Shown in pieces: positions 1-56,528 of a stretch of DNA of 64,000 nucleotides. How positions within the stretch are numbered: the first letter of the stretch is position 1; every line of letters begins with the position of its first letter. The stretch is from contig CM020513.1 in NCBI GenBank assembly GCA_009823395.1, forward strand, positions 20,536,001 through 20,600,000, read 5' to 3'. The notes under the pieces were generated by a model. It searched no databases. It saw only the letters and a list, made by a program, of their open reading frames with translations, and had not been told where the DNA came from. Both the position numbers and the translations under genes were made by a program. The stretch comes from Thamnaconus septentrionalis (lineage: Eukaryota; Chordata; Actinopteri; Tetraodontiformes; Monacanthidae).

Positions 1-716
1 GAAGCCGCTGTTTTAAAAAAAAAAAAACATCCCGTTTTTAAGGCCATGCAGCATCGACTTCAGCCTTCTCTGCACCTTCGCAGGCACCCAGGTTCTCACT
101 GTCTCTCCTGTGAAAGGCGAGGTGGCCATTTAATGGAATGGTAATTGTGTCCTACTGTTGCACAAACGCGTGCGCTCGTGTGCGTTTGTGTTCTTTGATC
201 CCGTCCGTCATATGGCCGTGCAGCTGTGCACTGATATGATTACAAAGGCCTGGACCAGATGTGCCGGCCAGCTGTCCAAGATACAGAGATTTCATTATCG
301 TTGGTGTGAGTGAAAAGATACCGCGTGTTGTCCGGAGACACGGAGGTGCAGGCTCAGCACCGCTCGGTCCAGTTTTTAAAACTCCTGCCTGGGTGTCCCC
401 TGGTTTTGTTTTGTTTTTTTATTGTTATTTTTGGCGGCGTCATTGAATCGGAACATCTCAGATCGTTAAGCGAGAGTTGGCTTTGAACGCTGCCTTCATT
501 CAGCACTTCCCACTTCACTGACTCTTGAGCCCACAAGGGAAATGTTTTGCGTGTGTTTACGTTGGAGAGCGAGGACGCGTTTGCAGCCCTTATATGGTCA
601 TGTAGTTTGGCGAGAGCCAGTGCGTTCGCCACAGAATGAATCAGAGTGCTGTTACATCAGAGGTATGGGCAGGCGGGATGGATCACTTGAGCTCCTATTG
701 GAACACACACACGCTT

Positions 717-721
<5 letters not shown>

Positions 722-780
<59 letters not shown>
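722..780 (+). repeat. (GT)n microsatellite
   Basis: About 59 bases of uninterrupted GT dinucleotide in jph3 intron 1. Confidence 0.97.
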
Positions 781-784
<4 letters not shown>

Positions 785-1274
785 AGAGAGGGAGAGGGCC
801 GACAGAAGGACATGAGCACAAAACTCAAACGTCCCACTTTTTATGGTCCCATCGGAATGTTGGAGATACAATACAAATACTGCTGGTGCGGAGAGATGAC
901 GAGACAGAACAGGACAACGAGATGATCTTAAATGTGGCCTTGTAGCTACTTATTTGGTGGTAAACAAACAGAACGATTCAACATATCCAAGTGTGTCCTG
1001 TTTACGCTGTAGACACCAGGAAGTGGATGTTTTGGTGAAACTGTGACACCTTGTTGAGAAAAAGGCCCCTCCCCCACTTTTCCCAGGAATTCCGTCGTGA
1101 GGTCAACTGGCGGTGGCTAATGTTAAGCAAGAGAGCTGCGCTGCTGGTCGTAGAGTTTATCCATTATTGTCAGTAGATCAAATCCCTATGATCCTCTGGG
1201 GCCATGAGCCTTAACCAACCACCAACAATCAAGAGTGAAAATATACGATGCATGTTTAGGGAATACATCTAGGG

Positions 1275-1430
1275 CAGGCATGGGCAAACTACGGCTTAGG
1301 GGCCATATGCGGCCCGTTAAGCTTTTTAGTCTGGCCCTCTGAACTTGAAGAAATTATGTTTATAGTATGTAATAAAAAAGCTGTATCTCATCAATTTTTC
1401 AGTGTTTGATCATTTCAATAAAGCAAGTCA
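1275..1430 (+). mobile_element. hAT-like non-autonomous element, truncated copy
   Basis: It begins CAGGCATGGGCAAACTACGG, the terminal sequence shared with copies at 11817, 13273 and, reversed, 54087. Shared internal words are GCGGCCCGTTAAGCTTT and TTTCAGTGTTT. The right end is not recognisable. Confidence 0.75.
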
Positions 1431-1828
1431 ACAAATTTGCTGATCTATGGGGTTAATTGTTTGTCTTGCAAATAGTTAAGACAAAAATAAAAGCTCACTC
1501 TGGTAGTCCGAAACCATCATTAAAAAACGATTAAACCAACAGTGAAATATTCCTCAAAATCAGTTAAAAAAAAAAAAAAAAAAAAAACTGAAAAATGAAG
1601 AAACTGTCCTAAACTTACTTTTGTTTACGGATAAGTTGATAAGTCTTTTGCATCCAAAACTGACCCACGCGAAGACCAAATGAGTGCTAATAAAAAGTTG
1701 ACGCTGTTTTCCATCTTCATCAACCAGCAGCGGTAGAGAGAGCGCTCATCGTACACGCCGAACGAGGGTTTTATCGCCGCCATCTCTCACAAACCAAGAT
1801 TTCCCTCCTTTATTCCCTCCTTGTCCAG

Positions 1829-19321
<17,493 letters not shown>

Positions 19322-20915
19322 GGACAGCACCGCTTTCAGAGTCAGCCTAATCTATGCTACGACGACAACTATTCATTTGTGTGCGAGTATTACGACAAAA
19401 AAAAAAATAAAAAATAAAAATCCGCTGCTCCTTCGCGCGCTCGTCCCCGGCGAGACGACTTGCATGGGGGTCTTCTTGCTGAAGACTGCGCCCCCCCTCA
19501 ACCCCCGAGGGAGACTCACCCCGCCACCGCCTGGGCTAAAGGTGGCCAGCCTGGGTTAACCTCCGCTGAGCTTAGTCCGGTCTTCCTGAGACATGATACA
19601 TGACGCATGCAAAGCCAAAAGGAGTGGACGACGAGAGGTAAAGTAAGTCCAGGTGACATGGTGAAAGTGGGTTTTGGTGTGGTTGTGAAGTCCACAGACT
19701 GGACTTGATTGAGCTTCAGGGGCTTACATGTACACTCCGATGAAAAAGGTCTAACGCCTTAGACCATAAGAGCTGCAGCTGGTGTCACAGTCAGACGTCT
19801 GCTTCCTCTGTCTGCAGATGTGTGTGACTGGCCAGAGAGACTTTTTCCATCTTCAGATCATAGTTTTTTCGACAGATTTGTATCTCAATTCTTGATTTAT
19901 GACTCATCTTCTCTCATGTATAATACGTTGATGGATATATTATTTATTTTGTAACTGTCCAATTCACTATTTGTACTGTTCGAACCCTGTCTTCTGGTTC
20001 CTGCGAGTGCCCGTGGTGTTGTTACTGATGGCTCGGTGGGGGGGGTGTACTCCTCTCCACGTGTCTCCCAGCCCGTGGTTGAATGTTGAGAAGAGGTCTC
20101 CCCACTTCATTTGGCATGAAGCCAAAATGTCCTGCGTGTGAGTCCCTGTCGTTCGTTCGCAGAGCCCCGCCATTGCACCCATCCAACTCCACCCGTTAGC
20201 CGTGTTTCTCCTTCTTCTTTATTAAATATCACAGCCACAAAAACACAGTCCACAAATAAGTTTGACTTAATTTTACAGACACAAGCTTTAGAAAGAAAAG
20301 AAAAAAAAGAAAAAAAAAACGCTCTTGATGTGCACTCTAAAAATAGATTTGCTATATGACTATGACTATGGGACTGTTACTTATCATGTTCACTTAGGAA
20401 TATATGAAAGTACTTTGAAAACAGTTGGTTTCTCGTTGTCTTTCCTGCGGATGAAATAGGGCCACACACACCGTGTCCAGGACGTTTTGGACTTCATGAC
20501 CCACTGATTTGACTTATTCCTGCTCATCCAACTCCAGCTCAGATTCATCTGACACAAAGCTGTGGGTGTCTCTGTATAAATCAAAGTATGTAAAAACCAT
20601 GTGGATGTTCTGTATGCAGGATATTTGAATTGGGCCCAACTTTTCCATGCAAAGGGGTTTTTTGTGTGTGTGTCTGTTTCAGGCAACAGCGACTTCTCCA
20701 AAAAAAACAAAAAAAAAACCTGAGTGTGTATGTATGTGGGTGTGTGTGGGTGTGTGTGGGTCTGTCTGCAAGTAGCACAGTGGCCTTTCACGCTCTTCAT
20801 GAACTTTTCGCCACAGCCTCTCATGAGGACACCGTCTCCGCTCATTTTCGTCCAGCCTACCAGCATCAGCTGACAGCTGTGCTCTCTCCAGCTCCCTCCT
20901 ACTCCTTCCCACCTC

Positions 20916-20946
<31 letters not shown>

Positions 20947-23600
20947 AGACACACTAGCAAGAAGATGGTGCTTCCAACGAGTCGGTGGTAGTTCAAGTAA
21001 AGCTGTCCTTGGCAGAGCCCTGCTCCCACTCCACCACGACCAGAGGTATTTAGAGGCACTGACGAGCCCGCTTAAAGGAAGAAATTTGATTCTGAAAACA
21101 GTTTTGTGTTGATGAATTAGTTGCGTCCCACTGCTCCTCTCAAAACTTAGCACCAAGAGTGCGACAAACTCGGGAGATGTCTGAAATTTAAAAAAAAAGA
21201 AAAAAAAAGTCACCTGCCTTGCTTTTGTAGCACAAACAAATAATATTACAACAATGCATGCACATGGACTGTAATATCCCAACTGTTCTCCTAAACTTCA
21301 GACACCATGTTAAGTTTTGACTGGAGCAGTGAGTCAGACGAAGAAGAAGAAAAAGCAGAGATGTTTTTTTCTGCATTAAATCCAATTAGCTGAAGCCACC
21401 AATGGGAAATGAAATGTATCTGATGCAGCCTGGCCTAAAAAAAAACAAAAAAAAAAGTATTTTTTTTCCATAGAGAAATGACGTCAACATGTTGTCGCGT
21501 AGAAGCAACGGTGGCTTGGATTGAGGTCACGATGCGCGACTGTCACTCCTCAGCTTTACTTTGAGTCTGAACAACGAGCATGCAGAGTCACAAATGTCAG
21601 TCGCTATTTATCGATACTGTGTGCGAACGTCTGTGTGAACGTGTGCATGTGTGTGCGTGTGTGAGGGAGTGTGTGCAGTTCAATCGCATCTGCTATGGTC
21701 TCTGCGTCCACTCGCTTGTGTGCACATCAGTGCTCGTCTCACAGTGGCCTGTGCGCACCCTCCTTCACACGAGGGGACGGGTGAGCATGTTGCCATCAGT
21801 AACAACTTCCAAGGGCTGGGAGCCTCGCTGCTGTTTATTTTCCTTTCTTTCTTTCTTTTGTTCTTTCTTCCTTCTGTCTGACAGCGTTTCTAAAATTACG
21901 GATCGGAACACAGTTATGGGCCTGTATAGCTGATGTTCCTCCACTTTACTACTAGAATACAGTCTAATGTGCCTGCACCCTGAGAGGCAGAAGAATATAT
22001 ATTTTCATTTACTGGGTCCCAGACTGAAGCTGTGCTGTTTGCCATCAGCTTGGTTAATGATACTCTGCGCCACCCTGTTAGCCCGCAGCATGCTACAGCA
22101 TGCTGAGCTTTCTCTTGTTTGACTCCTTTTTTTTTTTCCTTCTTTCTCCTTTTATTTCTCCCTTTCTTCTTTTCTTTTTTTTGGGGGGGATTCACTCTCT
22201 TCTTCTTCTTCTTCTTCTTCTTCTTCTTCTTCTTCTTTTTTTTCAGTTATGTGGAAAAAAAATAATGAAAGTGTTTGAAATTAAATGACCCTTGGCTCTT
22301 GTGTTTTTAATTCGCCTCTTCCTTTTGTGTTGCCATGCAGTGTTTTCATACTTTGACTGACTGGGATTCGGGCAGCATCCCTAAATGCAGAGAGGGAGTG
22401 GTACAGGCCCGGTTGAGAGGGAGGGGAATGGTTACTATGACAACCGGATTGTCTCCGTCAGTGGGGGGCGGGGCGTGATTTGGGGGGCGGGGTAATGAAT
22501 GTTATCAATGAGAGGGGGGAGACTATTGGAAGGCTGCAACTGATGTAGCAGAAGAGTGAGAAAGAGAGAGAGAGAGAAACGCCGACGCAAACACTGGCTG
22601 AAAGAGATGAAGAAATGTCATTTAAATATCAAGTAAAACTGTGTCATGAATATTTTTCAAAATGACTTACATAAGTTTATTTGTGACGAGGCATGGTCAG
22701 GTGGATGAAGACGTTGCCCTTCGTGCCGCATCAGACTTTTTTTTTTTTTTTTTTAATGTAGTCACACCGCCATCTAGTGGTCATAGAGGGGAATAGTTTC
22801 GGCATGCAGATTGCTGCGCTTCACTGGGCTGGTGAGATTCAAAGTGTGACTGACCACCGTAAATTTGAAATTAAAAGCACACTCAGCGCACGATCACTCA
22901 TGCCTTGCTGACAAAATATACATTTTATTGTGTAACTCAAACTAGGGTTCACACGATCTCGTTAGCGTGACTTTGTTGGTGAGTCTCAAAGTCTAAAACC
23001 AAGACAAATTCTTAAACACGGATCTTCAAATGAGTAAAGTTAATCAGAGACTTATTCTTCCTAATATTTATTTTTTTGCTTGTTTTTTTTTTTTTTGTTT
23101 TTTTTTCCCGGCGTTTCTCAATTCCAAGAAGTATGACCCAGCTCGGACCATTCCCCAGAGACGCGAAGAAGAACAACTCAATTGAACAGTCAATTGTTGC
23201 GCAAAACAAAAACCGCACAGCACTATTTTTGTGTGTAGCTGGCGCTTTAAAGCCCCAATGACTAAGTGGAGATATGTATGAGCGCATGAGAAAAAGATGT
23301 GGAACAGCAGCGATCGTGAAAGAAAGTCTGGACTTTACGGACGAGAGCTCCGAGCCAATCGAAGCGGACATTTCCATTCGGTGGGCGGGTGTATTCGCCA
23401 GAGTCGGGATAATGTTATACACAGCTGTTTCTTCCTTCTAGATGTGGCGGCTAGCGCAGAATTAGGCAAGTAAACACTCGCTCGTGAACCTCGGACAAAT
23501 GCACTTTTTTTTTCACGTGGGAATTGCCGTGACGTGTTATAGTTTTATCTAAGCGGCCGTTACCTCCGTTTTTTTTTTTGTTTTTTTATTCGTAAACTTA
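19322..23600 (+). other. jph3 3' flank and intergenic stretch
   Basis: Begins with the jph3 3' UTR; the earliest possible polyadenylation signals are AATAAA-like words in an A-rich run near 19406-19418, but the real end is not determinable by eye. The rest has simple repeats ((CA)n near 20916-20940, (CTT)n at 22200-22236), two GC boxes at about 22470-22495 and an X-box-like GTTACTATGACAAC at 22431. No gene is recognised. Confidence 0.6.
22200..22236 (+). repeat. (TTC)n microsatellite
   Basis: About twelve CTT/TTC units preceded by a pyrimidine-rich run. Confidence 0.94.
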
Positions 23601-23810
23601 TCCCCCACCACCACCACCGCCATCAGGCAGGCAAAGTCTTTGCTAGCAGTCGGAACTTTGAGTCGAGCGGAGCCCGGGCACAGAGGAGCAGCACCGCCGC
23701 CGCAGCACCATGGAGGGTTCGTTGTGCCGTCCGGGACAGGACGGGAGGGCGGCTGCAACACCACGGTGCCTCTGCGGTTGAACTTCTCCGCCGCCGTTCA
23801 CCACCACGAG

Positions 23811-23869
<59 letters not shown>

Positions 23870-24313
23870 GCAGCCGCGGTCCGACCGGCGCGGAGGGACA
23901 CGCCGGAGGGGCTGACGTCCCCTTCCCGATCCCGGACTTGACGCCGAGTCGGCAAACCGAACTCAGCGCCGTTACTTTGACTCCTCGTAACCGTGTGATG
24001 ATTTTTTTTTAATTATTATTATTATTCGCGGCTCTTTTCAGAATGGTGTTTTTCTACTTCGACGGAACTCACGAAGTAGGCGGCCGTAGTTTGTTTTTCG
24101 GCCGTGGCTCCGAGAGCTCGAAGAGAGACGTGACAGGAGTCCAAGTTGTCAAGCAGAGCTCCGACTCCATGGCTGCTGGTGCTCCACTGTAGAGCCCCCC
24201 TTTGTTGAGAAGTTTTTTTTTTTCTTTCCCTTCCCTCCTCCTCGTTCTCCTCCTTCTTCTTCCCGTTACCGCGGGGCCTCAAAAGTTGAGTTGTTGCCGC
24301 GGATGAGAAGAGG
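23601..24313 (+). promoter_or_regulatory. zcchc14: zcchc14 CpG-rich promoter and 5' UTR region
   Basis: GC- and CpG-rich sequence leads directly into the first coding exon. It contains an ATG in strong context (ACCATGGAG) at 23709 that opens a short frame, a (GT)n tract at 23814-23869, and a second upstream ATG at 24303 overlapping the main start. The transcription start is not visible, so promoter and 5' UTR cannot be separated. Confidence 0.6.
23814..23869 (+). repeat. (GT)n microsatellite in zcchc14 5' region
   Basis: About 55 bases of GT dinucleotide within the CpG-rich leader, 450 bases before the start codon. Confidence 0.96.
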
Positions 24314-44874
<20,561 letters not shown>

Positions 44875-46400
44875 CCCACAGGGGGCGCTGGTTGGACCTG
44901 AACACCTGACACAGCCTTACCTCATGATACGACTTCATGCTCGCGGTCGCAGCAGTGTCGTCCCAACAGCTCTCCATCCTCACGTCAGGAGGAGATTGTG
45001 AGACAACTGAGCTTTTCCAGCCGATGACGACGTGGCCGCAGATTTTACAAACCTGCCACTGAGAATTTGTGATAATTTTTTTTTTTAAAAAAACAACAAC
45101 CAAAGTATTCTGAGAGAGAGAGAGACCTCCCCTCAGTGCCTTTTGTTTTTTCTTTGTATTTCTTTTTTTTTTTCTGCTCGACGATATACTGCTCATCAAG
45201 AAAAACTGCATCAGTGGACAAACATTTCATTCAACTCGTGTACGCATCACTGGCGGTTTTTACCTCCAATCGCAGCTCGTTCTGTTCCTTCAATCGGTAC
45301 ATTATATTCTATGTTCTATTTTTACAGTACTTGCAAGAACACAGTACAATACTGGAGTAACCTAATAATTGAATGACTGAAAGTTGTCACCACCAGCGCC
45401 GTTCTGTGGCTGGCCCAGTGAACGTTAACAGATGAGACAATGTAAATTGTAATGTCACTTTGTTGTAATGTGTAGGATGATAAGGGAACGCATTCAGCTT
45501 CTGTTTTTTGTGTGTGTTTATTAATACGTTTGCTCATATGACAGGTTTTTTTTGCGTGTAAATGTTTTTGTTGTTTGTTTTCAGCCAGTTTAAGACTGGA
45601 TCATGTTTGCTTTTTGCATTAACAAAATATTTTCTGGACACTTAAAGTGAGAAAAGTGATCTAATCTTTGCCTCTTTCCTAAGTGCATTCATTCATTTTC
45701 TCACAGTTGTCATTCTCAAGCCAGAAACCATTATTTATACTAGTGGAATTATTTAAAAAAAAAAAGTCATTAAATTCTTTTTGACTCATGACAAACCTTT
45801 AAGCGTCTGTATCACTCACATGCACAACAAGTTTCTTAGTTTTACAATGAATCTGATTCTAAATGTAAGTTTCCTTTGAACTGGTTGCAAGCAATTACAG
45901 TTTGCCAAGATGATGGACTCAAGTTCCCAGTCCGTTTGCATGACACCCTTTTGGATTCACACGTAAGAATTTTCTGAACAATGACCAGACGGTAGATGTG
46001 ACCTCTTGGATGTTCACTTTAAATTTACTTGCAGGCATCTGTTGCATGGCAGTGCATTCAAAGGACGTCTCAATTCATGGCATGATATAAATACAATTTC
46101 CAGTGTTTAGATTTAGATGCATAAAGAGTTAGGGTTGGGGTTGAGGTTGGGGTTGGGGTTGGGGTTGGAGTAAGACTCTTGCTTTTTCATCAGGAGCCCT
46201 CAAGACACACCCACGCCAAATTTGGGGCTTCTGGCACATGAGGAAGCATCAGTGGCGTTTGAGAAAATCATATCCAGATTACTCATTTTAACAAAGGAAA
46301 AATGTGAGTCTGAAATATGTACATTTTCAGATTAACTAGTGTGAGGTTATAGATGTGAAGTCACCATTATCTTTCAGCCAACAATAAAGCTTCTTTAAAA
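44875..46400 (+). other. zcchc14: Presumed zcchc14 3' UTR
   Basis: No coding potential. The first clear AATAAA is at 46384-46389, which would give a UTR of about 1.5 kb; use of this site is inferred. It contains a G-rich TTGGGG array at 46131-46170. Confidence 0.5.
46131..46170 (+). repeat. TTGGGG array, possible G-quadruplex
   Basis: Six G-runs in GGGTTGGGGTTGAGGTTGGGG-like order, mostly four guanines spaced by TT, on the zcchc14 sense strand. Confidence 0.9.
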
Positions 46401-46551
46401 AAAAGGCTTTCAGCGATGACTACTTCATGCTCATTCGTTTTTTGTTTTTCATCTTCAGTCGACTTCCTGTCAGTTCTTTACAGTTGCTACTTCTCTCTCA
46501 TACGTCGGCCTTGTTGCTCTTTGATTGGCTCAAAGTAGCATTATGACTTTC

Positions 46552-46880
46552 CATCCATCCCCTAGTTTCATTTCAGTACCCGCTACCTCCTGAGCTCAGG
46601 GTCCCAGCTGTCATATAGGGCGAAGAGCAGGGTGACACCCTGGACAAGTCGCCACAAAAAGACAAACAACCATTCACACCTAAGGGCAATTTAGTTTCCA
46701 ATTCACCTCACATGCATGTTTTTGGACTGCGGAAGGAAGCCGGAGAACCTGGAGAGAACCCACAGACACAGGGAGAACATGCAAACTCCACTCAGAAAGG
46801 TCCCTGACCCAGGATTGAACTCACAACCTTCTGGCCGTGAGGCGGCAGCGCTGACCACTACGCCACCGTGTCGCCCTGGT
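46552..46880 (-). mobile_element. tRNA-like SINE, antisense copy, near full length
   Basis: Contains CCTGAGCTCAGGGTCCCAGC, AGGGTGACACCCTGGACAAG, CATGCATGTTTTTGGACTGC, GAACCCACAGACACAGGGAG and, at the right end, CCACTACGCCACCGTGTCGC. It lies between the convergent 3' ends of zcchc14 and map1lc3b. Confidence 0.78.
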
Positions 46881-47164
46881 TGCCATAGCTCCTAAGCTCC
46901 TTGCATTTCAGTACTCAGCGATACCGAGTACTTAATAAAGCCGTTACACATTATAGAATTACTTTCATTACTATAATTTCCATTTTGAATAACAGCATGT
47001 TTTTTTGTAGAACATGGGAAGAGTGCTTAAATGAGTGAATAAATGACCAAAGTGTGCGTTTTCTTTGTACAAACAACATGAACACGTCGTCATGACACTG
47101 CAAACATGTAGGATGTTGTGGTCCACCAAGCAAGAATACACTTGACAACCATGGTTATATATCT

Positions 47165-53240
<6,076 letters not shown>

Positions 53241-53879
53241 TTTTATCCGGGACGAGCAGGAGCGGCGCAAAACAAACTGGTCAGCTGATGCGTGACGTCA
53301 GCGCCACTTTGCATCTGCCGCTCTCCCTCCTGTAGTTTTCCTTCAGCGCCGCACCAACAATTAAATGTCGGATTGTCTTCGGGGGGGGGAAAAAAACCCC
53401 CGTTGTACCAAGTTGTTAACAACACGTTGGTGTTGCTTGCCGGGAGAAATAACCCCCAGGCCGAAGTGGACCGCGGCCACGTCTTTATCAAAGCACTTAA
53501 AAGCACATTATAGAATGCCTTTATTGTCTTTTTGTCTTGAACATGAATTGGGAAATTCAAAGAATTCAAAGTGTTGTTCCTTTAAGGTCCAGTTTAAAAG
53601 CATGCGTTCATGCTTCAACATGTTTTACTATATGATTTTTTTTTCTCCTGAAAAGTCTAGTTGGAATTTTGTAATTTCTTTAATCATAAACTTGTGTTGC
53701 AGCTTAGGCGTTTCAATGGGAGATAATTGAGCTGCGCACATTTAGCCAGATTTTAAAGTGGTCTGTGGCACCTAATACAGTAACAACAAGGCACAGACAA
53801 TAGTGGACCAACTCATAGGAGGAAAAAATATTAATTGGGATATGTAGAAACATGTGCTTTACTGTCACTTGAAAATGAA

Positions 53880-54087
53880 CAAAAGCGTTCCAACAAAATA
53901 TGTCTGTTTGAGGCCCTACGGTGTTTATGTCTTTATTAAAACAACTCTTAAAACACTGAAAAAATGATGAAATACAGCTATTTTATGACTTACTCACTAT
54001 TAATATAATTTCTTCAAGTTAGGTGGGCCAGATTTAAAAGCTTAGCGGGCCACATATGCCCCCCCGGCCATCGTTTGCCCATGCCTG
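53880..54087 (-). mobile_element. hAT-like non-autonomous element, 5' part, antisense
   Basis: Read on the minus strand it starts CAGGCATGGGCAAACGATGG, then GTGGCCCGCTAAGCTTTT and AAACACTGAAAAA-complement words shared with the copy at 11817. Confidence 0.75.
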
Positions 54088-54593
54088 CAGTAGACTAAGC
54101 TGTGATGTACAATGCCAATAGTAGTATGCGGAAAGGTGTCGCCTAAAATGAAACAAATAAAAAAGAATAATGAATCTGCTGAAGTTCAGGAAGACCTTAG
54201 GAAGAATTGCAGCTTCCTTACAAAAGCTAATGGGAACATTCAGAAACATGCACACAAGAAAGTGTTCCATTGTCCCACAATGAGGGTGTGTGGGGGCTCT
54301 AATTACTCAAAAGCTTTGAAACTTTTGGAATGGAGGTAAAAACTAAAAGACAATCAGACAATGATTAAAACAATGAGATAAAATGATGACAAATGTGCAT
54401 GGAAGGGTTTAAAAACCATGCATCGTGCATACAATTCAACAACACAACAATAAGAAGTCAACATATGCAACACACGTGTCAAATGAACAAAGCTCCGATA
54501 AAAAGCACTCCTCGCAACAGACCAGTCATAACATTTGCACAGACATTTTCCCCAGAGTTTTGACTTGAGGAAATCAAAACTGCCTGGGTGAGA

Positions 54594-54740
54594 CATGGGT
54601 GCAGTGAACTGTGGCCTAACGGCAAGAAGGTTGCAGTTTCAATTCCGAGTCTGGGGGCCTTTCCTTGTGGAGTTTGCATGTTCTCGCTTCGTCTGCGCGG
54701 GTTCTCTGTTACTCAGACTTCCTTCTGCCCTAAAAACATA
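54594..54740 (+). mobile_element. tRNA-like SINE, 5' part
   Basis: GGCAAGAAGGTTGCAGTTTC with a degenerate B box, then GTGGAGTTTGCATGTTCTCG and GCGGGTTCTCTGT, the plus-strand counterpart of the copies at 11456 and 46552. Confidence 0.7.
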
Positions 54741-55486
54741 CATGTTAGGTCATTTGGCAACTGCTAACTGGGAATTGGTGCAAATGATAGTATGGGGGAT
54801 ATATATATATATATACAGTATATATAATTGTATCTTTGTCTACTACAATGATTAAATGACTTTAATGTTTGTTAGATACTCCACTAAATCAGGTCTGGCT
54901 AAGGAGGAAATGATACCTGCTGTGCACACCCAGTGTCTAAATGGAAATACACATTATAAACAACTATATTAATGACTATAGGTTTTGGTGGCAACTGTCA
55001 ACTGACCCTGATCAAGTCCACAAGCCAGAATCTGTGCTCAGAGTTGCCCCCCTTTTTGTATTTTATTTTTAAGGTCTTTTTATTATTATTATTACTATTT
55101 GTGGTATTCAGACTGATTATACACCTTCAAGTTTTTGAGGTGAGGGAGTGAAGCTTTTTAGCTTCTTGGAGGTCTCATATTGTGCATTTCAATAATTTTC
55201 CGGCATCTCAACTTTCTGGTGTCTCAAAGTGTGTCAGTGGAATTCCCAGAATTGAGAAGTCCCGCTTCTACTGATTGTGCTCGTTGTAAGCATGTGTTAA
55301 AATATGAAGTTCTGAAAATGGGCCGTTTGTGATGTTATACTGATACAGTACATATGTAAGGTTAATGACAATACCCAAACCCTGCTGGCCATTGCTTTTT
55401 TTTAAAATCCCCTTTCCTTACATGTGGACGGTATGAAAAACAGCAGCAGTAGAAATAGAAAAAAAAAACATTCAAATTTATCCTTC

Positions 55487-55612
55487 GCCCTGCAATAAAC
55501 TTGTCCAGGGTGTGAACCCACCTTTGCACCATGTGAGCTGTGAAAGGCTCCAGCCCGTCTACGACCTTGAGGGCAGGAAAATCCGTGACAGAAACTGGAT
55601 GGATGAATGAGA
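55487..55612 (+). mobile_element. SINE 3' part
   Basis: CTTGTCCAGGGTGTGAACCC, GAGCTGTGAAAGGCTCCAGC and AACTGGATGGATGAATGA are the usual 3' portion and tail of the same repeat group. Confidence 0.65.
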
Positions 55613-55748
55613 ACGAAGCAAACTCAATATTATAAATAAATTAAATAAATTATTTAAATTAGGGATAGAGGCATATTCCCCCGTCTGACTTCCTGGTGCC
55701 GTTTGTAAGTCACGGGGAGTCCGCAGCAGTTCTCTTTTTGTCCACCAG

Positions 55749-55903
55749 GTGGAGAACTCTGATCACCTGTTGCTGCTCACCGAGCGCGAGAGGAGCGATG
55801 TGGAGAACATCAGATGCGCCGTGCGGGCGCTCCGTGCAAGCGTCACGTGTGTGCTTCGTGCAGCAGAAGCAGAAGCTTCACCTCGACTTGCCTTCTCTTG
55901 CTG
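55749..55903 (+). CDS. Candidate exon of an unidentified gene
   Basis: A strong acceptor (ttctctttttgtccaccag) and a good donor (CTG|gtaaaa) bound 155 bases. The frame beginning at the exon edge reads VENSDHLLLLTERERSDVEN then IRCAVRALRAS, which looks protein-like. The frame that joins in phase to the candidate exon at 56455 instead reads VQQKQKLHLDLPSLA at its end. Both are open. No family is recognised, so this may be a real exon with an indel, or chance. Confidence 0.3.
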
Positions 55904-56194
55904 GTAAAAGCTCCTGCTGGAATGGTCAAAATGCCATGCTTGCGGTACAAAGGTCGGGCCTGCTTCCCTCTTTCATGCAGATTGAGAACGCTTGCATCAC
56001 CGCCTTACACGGTAAACACACAATGACCTCATTTTCTGCGCGCACAGTGAGTGTTACTGTGTGTGTGTTTTTTTTGTGAGCACAAAGGACCTCCCATTGC
56101 ATTGTGATTTCTTTGGGGGGTAAAGGGAAGTGCAGGCCTGCTGGAAGCCTCCCTGCACACTTCGACCTTAACCCCCCCCTGGCTGCTGCTCAGT

Positions 56195-56227
<33 letters not shown>
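56195..56227 (+). repeat. (GT)n microsatellite
   Basis: About 33 bases of GT dinucleotide. Confidence 0.95.
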
Positions 56228-56228
<1 letters not shown>

Positions 56229-56454
56229 ACTTGTCGGATTCGCGCCCCAACTGTGTGTGGCTGTTTGTGTAAATGGTGTGAAGCCGCCAGTCAAAGACAG
56301 CCGCCGCGCGGTCCTCTGATAACGCACCGTATTTAAGCGTGTGTGTGACACTGTTGTGTCTGAGCACACACCTCCGAGTCCAGGGACCACGCTGCTGCAC
56401 AATCAAATATTTGCTGCCAAAATTTAGAGCGTCTCTTTTCCTTCTCATTGTTAG

Positions 56455-56528
56455 GTGGAGGCGGCGTGATCTCGCCGCGCTCGCCGGGAGGCTCCAAAGG
56501 CCGCGGAGTCGGCCTCAGTCAGTCGTAA
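56455..56528 (+). CDS. Candidate terminal exon of an unidentified gene
   Basis: Acceptor cttttccttctcattgttag at 56454, then in phase with the donor at 55903 the frame GGVISPRSPGGSKGRGVGLS, QS and TAA at 56526-56528. Composition resembles a basic Ser/Gly/Pro protein tail. No homologue is recognised. Confidence 0.28.

Larger units (their letters stand above)
1..1828 (+). other. jph3: jph3 intron 1 (3' part)
   Basis: No coding sequence is recognised before the acceptor at 1828. The stretch holds a (GT)n tract at 722-780 and part of a hAT-like element from 1275. Confidence 0.7.

Noticed and set aside
542..945. Open frames with long Val-Cys or His-Thr runs around 720-780
   Set aside because: They are translations of the (GT)n tract.
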